The notes beneath the pieces are model-generated. The model was not told the origin of the DNA. It did not search any database and saw only the letters and a list, made by a program, of their open reading frames with translations. Below are positions 8,190-16,392 of a DNA stretch of 64,000 bases, in pieces (the first letter of the stretch is position 1; each line of letters opens with the position of its first letter). Origin of the DNA: an uncultured Tenacibaculum sp. (GTDB taxonomy: Bacteria > Bacteroidota > Bacteroidia > Flavobacteriales > Flavobacteriaceae); NCBI GenBank assembly GCA_947504185.1, contig CANNGJ010000010.1, positions 42,678 through 106,677 on the forward strand. The letters run 5' to 3'. The position numbers were made by a program, and so were the translations under genes.

Positions 8190-9762
8190 ATGGAAAAGCG
8201 AGTAGGTATTTGGATTCGAGTATCCACAGAAGATCAAAAAAGAGGAGACAGTCCAGAACATCATTTAGATCAAGCTAAAACTTATACTAAACTGCATAAC
8301 TATGAAGTAACTGAAATCTATGACCTTACAGGTGTTTCAGGTAAGACTGTAAAAGAACATCCTGAATGCCAACGTATGTTAATGGATATACATCGTGGGC
8401 ATATTTCAGGTCTTAATCTTTTCAAAGATAGCTCGTTTTGCACGTAATACTATTGAACTTTTAGAATTTGCGAATTTCTTTAAGGAACATAATGCTGATT
8501 TAATCTCGCTTAAAGAATCCTTTGACACATCCACACCCGCAGGACGTCTATTTTTTAGAATCATTTCTTCTATGGCGGAATGGGAACGTGAAGAAATTGT
8601 AGATCGTATCAATACTTCAGTTGAAACAAGAGCCAAAATGGGAAAAGTAATGGGCGGTATTCCATATGGTTATCAACGTAAAGGAAAAGATGATATTGAA
8701 CTTCACCCAGAAGAGTCAGTCGTGAGAAAAAAAATATATGAACTGTATTTACAACATCAACGCTATGGAACAGTAGCCCGAATTCTCAATGAAGAAGGAC
8801 ATCGAACAAAACGCGGTAAAAAGTTTTCTGATATGGCTATTAAGCGATTACTCAAAGACCCAATTACTAAAGGAGTACGAAGAACACGATTTACTAAAGT
8901 TGGAAAAAATGGGCAACCCGAATTACGAGATAGTAGCGAATGGTATTTTCATCAAGCTCCTAAAATAATAAGCGAAGAATTATGGCAAGAAGTAAATGAT
9001 ATTATTCACAAATATGAATCTACCAAAACGCAACCGATGAATAAGAAGCTAAAATTATTTACAAGTTTTCTTAAGTGTGAATGTGGCGGAAAAATGTATG
9101 TCCCATCATCTAATCCAAAATATACGTGCAAGAAATGTAAGCGTAAAATTCCAACAGAAGAAATTGAAGAAATTTTTAAAAGTCAGTTAAAACAATTTTT
9201 ACTTTCTAAAGATGATATAGAAGCTTACTTCCAAAGTAGCCAAACTGGAATTAAAGATAAAGAAAGAGAATTTAATATTGTAAAAGAGAAAATTGATAAG
9301 CTAAAAACTAAAATATCCAAACTCTTTGAATTGCATGAAAACAATCAAATTGAAACAGAACGGTTCAAAGAATTTTATGAGGAACCTAATCAACAACTTA
9401 AACAATTAGAGCGTACGATTCCTACATTAGAATCAGAAATTAAAATCTTACAAGAACATGTTAAATCAAGTGATTATATCTTAAATGAAGCTAAATCTTT
9501 ATACGATAATTGGGACAAGCTATCGAATGAAGAAAAACGAAATGTCGTAGAAACCATAACCAAGGACATCATCGTAGGTGACCAAGAAGTATTGATAAAC
9601 TTATACTCTTTAAGCCCTCCAAAGAAAAACACTTCTTTCTCTAAATTGATTGCAAATGGGCAACATGGACTATACACAATGTTGCCCACAGTATTTTATC
9701 CGAACACTTCCATTAAACTTATTCTGTCCGAATCAGAATTAAATTCAAACATTTTCATATGA
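8190..9762 (+). pseudogene. Large serine recombinase, broken by a +1 frameshift
   Basis: The resolvase-type catalytic domain starts at ATG 8190 with the nucleophile Ser in RVSTEDQ. The frame fails at about 8411-8417: it reads HISGLNLFKDSSFC and stops. The +1 frame continues in perfect family style as LIFSKIARFARNTIELLEF. Removing one A from CTTAATCTT (8412-8420) restores HISGLIFSKIAR, so one extra base was inserted. Downstream are the helix region with SSMAEWEREEIVDRI, the Recombinase (PF07508-like) domain with GTVARILNEEG, a zinc ribbon (CECGGKM...CKKCKRK) and a C-terminal coiled coil. It would integrate or excise the surrounding element. It is inactive unless the shift is an assembly error. 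The 3' end overlaps the convergent gene at 9696 by 67 bases. Confidence 0.85.
9658..9690. repeat. Inverted repeat GGGCAACAT/ATGTTGCCC inside the recombinase tail
   Basis: GGGCAACAT (9658-9666) and ATGTTGCCC (9679-9687) are perfect 9-bp arms around 12 bases. The right arm extends to GTTGCCCACA (9681-9690), which recurs in inverted orientation at 10685-10694 on the other side of the neighbouring gene. Confidence 0.6.
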
Positions 9763-10682
9763 TGGTGAGTTTTCCCTGTCTTTTTAGTAAAAAACTTTCT
9801 TGTATTCTCTGAAGTGTCTAATTCGATTGTTAGAGCTTTTATATCTAACGCATAGCACTCGGAATATGACGTATGTTTTGCCGAAGGGAAACTGTTCTTA
9901 AATTCGATATTATATTTTGGCTGAAAATATTTAATTAGTGCAGCTTCTGTAAAATTTATTTTTTGTCTGTCACTAATAAAAATTCCATTATTGTCAAACA
10001 TATGTTCTAATTTCTTTTTTTCTATTTTTTCATCCTCTTTATTTACTTTAATTAAGTCGGCTCCTGCTGCCATTAAAATACTCTGTTGCGAGAAATTAGT
10101 AAGCAGTATCCAAATATCTGAATCTGGATTTTGAGTTAAAGAATGAGTGTAAATTTTTTGAACTGTTTCGTGAGATGATAATCTATCTAAAGCTGTTCTT
10201 TTTCCATCTTTTCCATGAGCTTGTCCAATATATAAAACTTCATAATCTAAATATGGTAAATCAATATTATCCTCTACTTGAATGCTATCAATTAAAGTAC
10301 TTGGTCTTGCACCTAATAAAACACCGTTCTTGTCTGAAAGAGTAAATAAATTATATGGATATTCTGTGTGGAATTCTAATTCAGATTTAGCTTTTTTAAG
10401 CTCAAATCCTATATTAACCATTCCTCCTTTATCCTTATTATGAATTATAAAATTCAGATTAGCTTTATTTCCACTAATTTTTATTGGGTTTGGGTCAACA
10501 GTTATTTTTGGTCTTCTTAAAACAAAATAAATATTACTGGGATTTTTATCATTAAATAACTCTTGACTTTGAGCATAATGTTCTAAATCAGAACCTAAAA
10601 CAAATTGATATTGATTTAAATACATTATAAGGAAAGACTCAACTCCAAATCTATAATTGTTATTTACAAAGATGTCTTTCAT
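9696..10682 (-). CDS. Protein of unknown function with a YIGQ motif (possibly GIY-YIG-like)
   Basis: 328 residues, start ATG 10682, no signal peptide. I do not recognise the family. About residues 145-200 read YEVLYIGQAHGKDGKRTALDR and later LSSHETVQKIY. The Y-x-G-Q followed by R, RL and H residues loosely recalls the GIY-YIG nuclease core. Later there is a conserved-looking block EKKKLEHMFDNNG and KINFTEAALIKYFQPKYN, which resembles helices seen in GIY-YIG-type hypothetical proteins. The gene lies convergent to the broken recombinase and is bracketed by inverted copies of GTTGCCCACA, suggesting arrival as a unit. The nuclease idea is an inference; annotate as hypothetical. Confidence 0.6.
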   Translation of the reverse strand: MKDIFVNNNYRFGVESFLIMYLNQYQFVLGSDLEHYAQSQELFNDKNPSNIYFVLRRPKITVDPNPIKISGNKANLNFIIHNKDKGGMVNIGFELKKAKSELEFHTEYPYNLFTLSDKNGVLLGARPSTLIDSIQVEDNIDLPYLDYEVLYIGQAHGKDGKRTALDRLSSHETVQKIYTHSLTQNPDSDIWILLTNFSQQSILMAAGADLIKVNKEDEKIEKKKLEHMFDNNGIFISDRQKINFTEAALIKYFQPKYNIEFKNSFPSAKHTSYSECYALDIKALTIELDTSENTRKFFTKKTGKTHHHMKMFEFNSDSDRISLMEVFG

Positions 10683-10684
10683 AT

Positions 10685-10694
10685 TGTGGGCAAC
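10685..10694. repeat. Second inverted copy of the GTTGCCCACA element
   Basis: TGTGGGCAAC here is the exact reverse complement of bases 9681-9690. It lies 3 bases upstream of the start codon of the gene ending at 10682, so the two copies frame that gene almost exactly. Confidence 0.6.
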
Positions 10695-10736
10695 AGGAGT
10701 TAAACGAAGTTATCAGATTTTTTTGATAAAGTCAAA

Positions 10737-10766
10737 CAAAAAACCTCTTTGTAAAAACAAAGAGGT
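10737..10766 (-). terminator. Terminator of htpG
   Basis: Reading the minus strand, ACCTCTTTG and CAAAGAGGT form a 9-bp stem with a 6-base T-rich loop, followed by TTTTTT. It lies 28 bases beyond the htpG stop. Confidence 0.85.
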
Positions 10767-10793
10767 CCATAATTTATCTGTGGCGATTCGCAA

Positions 10794-12704
10794 CTATTTA
10801 ATCAATTCGTAACTACGTTTAATAAAGTTTGTTAACTCTTCACCATGTAATAAGTTTTGAGATAACTTTGCTAAATCAAAGGCTTGTGTAGTTAAACGTT
10901 TTTGATCTTCTTCATTAGCATTTAAAATTTCTGAAACTAAAGGGTGATTTGTATTAACAACTAAGTTGTACATTTCTGGGAAATTACCCATACCCATCAT
11001 TCCGCCACCACCAGAAGCTTGCATTTCTTTCATTCTTCTCATAAATTCAGGAACGGTAATAATAAAAGGAGAGCTAGCTGAATCCATAGATTCTAATTGA
11101 ACTGTATACGTTTGCGTGTTTACAGCACCTTCTATGATAGGTTTTAATTTTTCTTTTTCTTCATCAGATAGTTTAGAAATAACAGTATCATCTTTTTTGA
11201 TTAAGTTATCAATATGATCTGCATCTACACGTGTAAACTGAACTTTAGTTTCTCCAGAAGTTTCTAGTTTTTGCATTAAATGTGATACAATTGGAGAATC
11301 TAAGATTAACACTTCATATCCTTTTGCTGTTGCATCTTGAATGTAACTGTGTTGTGCGTCTTTATTAGAAGCATATAAGATTATATGATTTCCATCTTTA
11401 TCAGTTTGAACATCTTTCGTTTTTTCAACTAATTCATCAAATGTAAAAAATGTATCAGTAACGGTTGGATATAAAGCGAACTTTTTTGCTTTATCAAAGA
11501 ATTTATCTTCCGATAACATTCCGTATTCGATAATCACTTTAATATCATTCCATTTTTGCTCAAAGTCAGCTCTATCTTTTTTGAATAAAGAACTTAATTT
11601 ATCTGCTACTTTTTTAGTGATATACCCAGAAATTTTCTTTACTGCTCCGTCTGCTTGTAAACCAGAACGAGACACGTTTAATGGAATATCTGGAGAATCG
11701 ATCACACCTTTTAACATCTGTAAAAAGTCTGGTACAATTCCTTCTACATTATCAGTTACAAAAACTTGATTTTGATACAATTGGATTTTATCCTTTTGCA
11801 TATCTAAGTTTTGTGATAATTTAGGGAAGAATAAAATTCCTGTTAAGTTAAACGGGTAATCTACGTTTAAGTGAATGTGAAATAAAGATTCTTCAAATTG
11901 CATTGGATACAATTCGCGATAGAAGTTCGTGTAATCTTCATCATTTAATTCTGAAGGAGCTTTAGTCCAAGCAGGGTTTGTATTGTTTATAATTGCGTCA
12001 ACTTCAATTTGCTTGTGAGGTTCAGTAGTTTCTTTACCTTCAGCATCAGTTGTAGTTTGAGGCGTGAAATCTGGATCGTTTACTTTTTTAGTTCCAAATT
12101 TAATTGGCACTTGGTTAAAACGATTGTATTTATTTAATAAACCAGAAATTTTAGCTTCCTCTAAAAACTCTAAAGAATCTTCAGCAATATGTAAAACGAT
12201 TTCTGTTCCTCTGTCAGCTTTATCATGTGCCTCTAAAGTAAACTCTGGAGAACCATCACAAGTCCAATGAGCAGCTGGCTCATCTTTGAAAGATTTGGTG
12301 ATTAATTCAACTTTATCAGCTACCATAAAAGCAGAGTAAAAACCTAAACCGAAGTGCCCGATAACACCTGTTTCATTTTTACCATCTTCATATTTATTTA
12401 AAAACTCTTCAGCTCCAGAAAAAGCGATTTGATTGATGTATTTTTCAACCTCATCAGCTGTCATACCTAAACCTTGATCTTTAATCGTTAAAGTTTTGGC
12501 ATCTTTATTAATGCTGATTTCAATCTTAGCATCACCTAACTCAGTTTTAGCTTCACCAATAGAAATTAAGTGTTTTAATTTTGTAGTTGCATCAGTTCCG
12601 TTAGAAATTAACTCACGTAAAAAGATTTCGTGGTCAGAATACAAGAATTTTTTAATCAGTGGAAATATATTTTCTACCGATACATTAATGTTCCCTTTAC
12701 TCAT
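10794..12704 (-). CDS. htpG: Molecular chaperone HtpG (Hsp90)
   Basis: 636 residues, full length for bacterial Hsp90, an ATP-dependent cytosolic chaperone dimer. The N-terminal GHKL ATPase domain (about 1-215) shows ELISNGTDATTKLKHL with the catalytic Glu and nucleotide-binding Asn, DQGLGMT, and the lid/glycine motif GHFGLGFYSAFMVADKV. The middle domain (about 235-450) contains YPFNLTGILFFPK and the arginine region NVSRSGLQ. The C-terminal dimerisation domain lacks the eukaryotic MEEVD tail. A Gly/Met-rich linker (SGGGGMMGMGNF) near residue 570 is a local feature. Upstream, in the space shared with fabH, lies a cluster of TGACA/TGTC half-sites. Confidence 0.97.
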   Translation of the reverse strand: MSKGNINVSVENIFPLIKKFLYSDHEIFLRELISNGTDATTKLKHLISIGEAKTELGDAKIEISINKDAKTLTIKDQGLGMTADEVEKYINQIAFSGAEEFLNKYEDGKNETGVIGHFGLGFYSAFMVADKVELITKSFKDEPAAHWTCDGSPEFTLEAHDKADRGTEIVLHIAEDSLEFLEEAKISGLLNKYNRFNQVPIKFGTKKVNDPDFTPQTTTDAEGKETTEPHKQIEVDAIINNTNPAWTKAPSELNDEDYTNFYRELYPMQFEESLFHIHLNVDYPFNLTGILFFPKLSQNLDMQKDKIQLYQNQVFVTDNVEGIVPDFLQMLKGVIDSPDIPLNVSRSGLQADGAVKKISGYITKKVADKLSSLFKKDRADFEQKWNDIKVIIEYGMLSEDKFFDKAKKFALYPTVTDTFFTFDELVEKTKDVQTDKDGNHIILYASNKDAQHSYIQDATAKGYEVLILDSPIVSHLMQKLETSGETKVQFTRVDADHIDNLIKKDDTVISKLSDEEKEKLKPIIEGAVNTQTYTVQLESMDSASSPFIITVPEFMRRMKEMQASGGGGMMGMGNFPEMYNLVVNTNHPLVSEILNANEEDQKRLTTQAFDLAKLSQNLLHGEELTNFIKRSYELIK

Positions 12705-12774
12705 AATTATATATTTTGTTTGATATTATTTTCTGATGATAGAGTAGTCAAAAAAAATACCAAAATATATTTTG

Positions 12775-12792
12775 TGACAAGATGACATTGTC
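12775..12792. promoter_or_regulatory. Cluster of TGACA/TGTC half-sites between htpG and fabH
   Basis: TGACA occurs at 12775-12779 and 12783-12787 as direct repeats 8 bases apart, and the second is part of GACATTGTC, an inverted pair. Such a dense set in the htpG upstream region suggests binding of a stress regulator or alternative sigma factor. Function is inferred from position only. Confidence 0.35.
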
Positions 12793-12896
12793 TTTCTAAA
12801 ATGGCTATCTTTTTAGTCAGTTTTTTATAATTATAAAAAACACTATTTTTACGAGCTACAAATTTGCAAACAAATAAAAAATCAACATATAAAATT

Positions 12897-13904
12897 ATGT
12901 ATAATTCAAAAATAACAGGATTAGGTTATTATGTGCCAGATAACGTGGTTACTAATAATGACTTAAAAGAGTTTATGGATACTTCTGATGAATGGATTCA
13001 AGAAAGAACTGGTATTAAAGAGCGTAGATGGATCGATCCTAAAACAGGAGATACAACTGCAGTGATGGGAGCTAAAGCATCCAGAGTTGCTATTGAGCGT
13101 GCTGGTTTAACGAAAGATGATATCGATTTTATCGTATTTGCTACTTTGAGTCCTGATATGTATTTTCCTGGAGGAGGAGTACAAGTACAAGAAATGTTAG
13201 ATATGCCAACTATTGGTGCATTAGATGTTCGTAATCAATGTTCAGGATTTATTTATGCGATGTCGGTTGCAGATCAGTTTATCAAAACTGGAATGTACAA
13301 GAATATCTTAGTAATTGGTGCTGAGAATCATTCTGGAGGACTAGAAAAATCAACTAGAGGTAGGGGAGTAACTGTAATTTTTGGAGATGGAGCAGGTGCT
13401 GCTGTACTTTCTCGTACAGAAGAAGAAGGAAAGGGAATTTTGTCTTCTCACTTACATTCTGAAGGAAAACATGCTAAAGAGTTGGTTTTAGAAGGACCTT
13501 CTACTGGACGATGGGTTCCAGAAATTTTAGAAGCAAATGATCCAGATGATGTTTCTTATTACCCTTATATGAATGGTCAGTTTGTTTTTAAACATGCTAT
13601 TGGACGTTTTTCTGAAGCTATTGTAGAAGGATTACAAGCTAACGGATTAGAGAAGGATGATATTGATATGTTGATTCCGCATCAAGCAAACTTACGTATT
13701 GCACAGTTTATTCAAAAGAAGTTCCAATTATCAGATGATAAGGTGTATAATAACATTATGAAGTATGGTAATACTACTGCAGCTTCTGTTATTATAGCTT
13801 TAACAGAAGCTTGGGAAAAAGGAAAGATAAAAGATAACGATTTAGTGGTTTTAGCTGCCTTTGGTAGTGGTTTTACTTGGGGATCTGTAGTGATTCGTTG
13901 GTAA
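12897..13904 (+). CDS. fabH: Beta-ketoacyl-ACP synthase III (FabH)
   Basis: 335 residues. It condenses an acyl-CoA primer with malonyl-ACP to start fatty-acid synthesis. The catalytic triad is visible: Cys in NQCSGFIYAM (about residue 115), His in PHQANLRI and Asn in KYGNTTAAS. The N-terminal signature DEWIQERTGIKERR is typical. I set the start at ATG 12897 rather than the in-frame ATG-less extension from 12864 because family members start near SKITGLGYYVPDN. It is followed by a bidirectional terminator shared with the convergent outer-membrane protein gene. Confidence 0.93.
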   Translation: MYNSKITGLGYYVPDNVVTNNDLKEFMDTSDEWIQERTGIKERRWIDPKTGDTTAVMGAKASRVAIERAGLTKDDIDFIVFATLSPDMYFPGGGVQVQEMLDMPTIGALDVRNQCSGFIYAMSVADQFIKTGMYKNILVIGAENHSGGLEKSTRGRGVTVIFGDGAGAAVLSRTEEEGKGILSSHLHSEGKHAKELVLEGPSTGRWVPEILEANDPDDVSYYPYMNGQFVFKHAIGRFSEAIVEGLQANGLEKDDIDMLIPHQANLRIAQFIQKKFQLSDDKVYNNIMKYGNTTAASVIIALTEAWEKGKIKDNDLVVLAAFGSGFTWGSVVIRW

Positions 13905-13927
13905 TTAAGTACTAAATAGAATAAATA

Positions 13928-13957
13928 AAAAATCCGAAGTTTAAACTTCGGGTTTTT
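13928..13957. terminator. Bidirectional terminator between fabH and outer-membrane gene
   Basis: An 18-bp palindrome CCGAAGTTTAAACTTCGG (13934-13951) flanked by A and T runs on both sides. Confidence 0.85.
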
Positions 13958-13959
13958 TA

Positions 13960-16344
13960 TTAAAACATGCCTCCTTGAGATTCGTTATCATCTCTATATT
14001 TCCTGCCTTTTCTTTTGTTTTTTCCACTTCCAAAACTGTATGAAAAACCAAGGTATATAGAATCATATTCTAAAATATATCTTCCTTTTTGATTAAATGG
14101 GATATTAGTAGAATAATCAAAGTTAACATTGTTAAAAACATCAACACCTCGTAAAGTTATTTTTCCCTTTCCATCAAGTACTTTTAATCTGGCTCCAGCA
14201 TTTATCATAGTATATGGCTGAACTTTGTATTGAATATTTTCACTTTTCCCTCTATAAATAGCAGACAATTGAAAACTTAATTTCTTAGAAGCTTTGAAAG
14301 AATTACTTATTCTACTTTTTATAACGGTATTCTTTATAGTTTCAAAATTGGTATTTAATATACCTTGAGAATCTTGAATATACGTCTCAAAAGAAGGTCT
14401 TAAAGTCCACCATTTTTTAGGTTTAAAGCTTCCGGAAATCTCTATTCCATAACTATCGGAAAAATTATAATTAGTAAAGGAAGAAATACTCTTATCTGGA
14501 TTTATAGGGTCTTCTTGAAGTATTCTTCCAATTTTATCATTAGTTCTTCTATAAAAAGTTCCTAAAGAAACATATCCTTTGGTAATTGTTTTGGTATAGT
14601 TAAGCTCTATGGAATGGGTAAATTGAGGAGTAATATATATGTTTCCTGTAGATATTGTTAAAGGGGATGCCCATTCTTGAATAGGAGTTACTTGATATGC
14701 TGATGGTCTATCAACTCTTCTATTATAGGCTAACTGTATGTCATCTTTTTTACTAATATGATAGGTTATGGCAGCAGAAGGGTATAAACTAAATATATTG
14801 TCTTTTAAATTAGTATTTCCTTGTTCTGTATTTGAAAAAGTAGCATCTAAATTAAATTGCTCTAACCTTATTCCTATTTGAAAGGCTATTTTATCATATT
14901 CCTTGTTAAAGTTTAAGTATCCAGAATACATTGTACGATTGTATGCTAAACTGGTATTCCCAATAGGTTGTAAATTAGATAAGTTGCTTGTATGAGCCTC
15001 CTGATCAGTTATTATTCTATTATAAAAATCTTGCTTTCTAAATTCTATTCCAAATTCTAATTTACCTGATTTTATAGGTTTAGTATAATCTACATTAAAC
15101 AGCCAAAGCTTTCTATTATCTTCTACATGATTTGTGTAATTATATGCTTTAGAGGTGTTGTTTACTGTTTCATTATTAGTTGTTTCTTCAGGGGTTTTTG
15201 TGATGGAATGATTAAACTCAAATTCAATGTTTTGTCCCTTATTATCAAAATTATAAACATAATCAATATTATAAGTTTTATCTTTTTGTTTATATTTTGA
15301 AAAACCTTGGTTATTAAATAGCATATTACCATTTTCAGTAATTAATGTATTTGTAGCTAGACTATTGTTATCATAATTTTGGTTGGTGTAAAGAGAAAGC
15401 ACACTTTTAGAATTTAAATCTATATCAACTCCAAATTTAAAGTTATGGCTTTTAGAGTTATTTAAAAAATCAATATCTTGTAAGACATCTTTATCGGTTC
15501 TTTGAAGGTTATTAAATGTTTCATAATCTCCCCAGTTAGTATTGTAATTAACATAAAAATTGGTGATTCCTACTTTGTAATTTGTAGTTAAAGAAATGTC
15601 GGGTCTTGTGTTTTTACTATGTTTAATACCTGCTGAAATAGTTCCATTAAAACCAAGTTCTGTATTTTTTTTAAGGATTAGATTAATAATGCCGCTCATT
15701 CCTTCTGGATTGTATTTTGCTGAAGGATTGGTTATTATTTCAATGCTTTTTACAGAATTTGAAGGAATTTGTTTTAGAAGTTGTTCTGTATTAATATTGG
15801 AAGGTTTACCATTAACTAGAACCCTAACATTTTCATTACCTCTTAAACTAATAGTACCCGAAAGCTGGTTGACATCAATAGAAGGAACATTTTCTAACAT
15901 TTCTAGTGAATTTGCTCCTGCAGATATTAAATCTTTACCTACATTAATTATTTTTCGATCAATTTTTTGAACTATAGTTGAAGATTCTGCTTGTACTTCT
16001 ATTTCATCTAAACTTGTTGAATGTTCTTTTAGGTAAATAGTCCCTATATCAATGTTAAAGTTAGTAGGTGTTAACTCAATTTCTTTTTCTTGTGTTGTAT
16101 AGCCAATAAATTGAAAACTCAAAAGAACTTTTTTTAGAGGAACTTTTTTAATAATAAATTTACCATGATTGTCAGTAATAGTACCACTTATAACTTTTTT
16201 ATTAGTTTCTTTACACGAAATAGTAACGTAGTTAAGAGGTAATTTCGATTTAGAGTCTATTATTTTTCCAGTAATCTTTGTATTTTGTGAATAACAGAAA
16301 ATATTAATGCATAGTAGCATAAATATAGCTAGCAACTTTTTCAT
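13960..16344 (-). CDS. Outer-membrane beta-barrel protein with carboxypeptidase-regulatory-like N-domain
   Basis: 794 residues. Signal peptide (about 1-19, ending FCYSQ), then a carboxypeptidase-D regulatory-like beta sandwich (about 20-105, ITGKIIDSKSKLPLNYVTI), a TonB-receptor-like plug (about 125-230, with VRVLVNGKPS and NPSAKYNPEGMSGIINLIL), then a long beta-barrel of the OMP_b-brl_3 type. The C-terminus is basic followed by DNESQGGMF. Such proteins act in the outer membrane, likely in uptake; the substrate is unknown. It is the downstream partner of a close paralogue (16393-18789), with 48 bases between them and the same orientation, so they probably form a two-gene operon. Confidence 0.88.
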   Translation of the reverse strand: MKKLLAIFMLLCINIFCYSQNTKITGKIIDSKSKLPLNYVTISCKETNKKVISGTITDNHGKFIIKKVPLKKVLLSFQFIGYTTQEKEIELTPTNFNIDIGTIYLKEHSTSLDEIEVQAESSTIVQKIDRKIINVGKDLISAGANSLEMLENVPSIDVNQLSGTISLRGNENVRVLVNGKPSNINTEQLLKQIPSNSVKSIEIITNPSAKYNPEGMSGIINLILKKNTELGFNGTISAGIKHSKNTRPDISLTTNYKVGITNFYVNYNTNWGDYETFNNLQRTDKDVLQDIDFLNNSKSHNFKFGVDIDLNSKSVLSLYTNQNYDNNSLATNTLITENGNMLFNNQGFSKYKQKDKTYNIDYVYNFDNKGQNIEFEFNHSITKTPEETTNNETVNNTSKAYNYTNHVEDNRKLWLFNVDYTKPIKSGKLEFGIEFRKQDFYNRIITDQEAHTSNLSNLQPIGNTSLAYNRTMYSGYLNFNKEYDKIAFQIGIRLEQFNLDATFSNTEQGNTNLKDNIFSLYPSAAITYHISKKDDIQLAYNRRVDRPSAYQVTPIQEWASPLTISTGNIYITPQFTHSIELNYTKTITKGYVSLGTFYRRTNDKIGRILQEDPINPDKSISSFTNYNFSDSYGIEISGSFKPKKWWTLRPSFETYIQDSQGILNTNFETIKNTVIKSRISNSFKASKKLSFQLSAIYRGKSENIQYKVQPYTMINAGARLKVLDGKGKITLRGVDVFNNVNFDYSTNIPFNQKGRYILEYDSIYLGFSYSFGSGKNKRKGRKYRDDNESQGGMF

Positions 16345-16392
16345 TTTGAAGGATTTTTTGTTTCAAATAATTATATAGTTAAGGTGTTGTTT

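Noticed and set aside
8411..8417. Programmed frameshift in the recombinase
   Set aside because: No slippery heptamer or downstream pseudoknot is visible, and such a mechanism is not known for this family.
8190..8447. An 85-residue stand-alone recombinase protein
   Set aside because: The last seven or so residues are out of family frame; one extra base explains both fragments as one broken gene.
9658..9687. GGGCAACAT/ATGTTGCCC as a terminator
   Set aside because: No T run follows and it lies inside the recombinase tail.
9681..10705. Integron attC-type cassette sites around the YIGQ gene
   Set aside because: GTTAAAC at 10699-10705 fits GTTRRRY, but no paired RYYYAAC with imperfect stem lies within the normal 60-150 bases.
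4030..10731. GATTTTTTT near 4030 and near 10715 as attachment-site direct repeats of an island
   Set aside because: Nine bases, low complexity and common in this AT-rich genome; not a reliable att pair.
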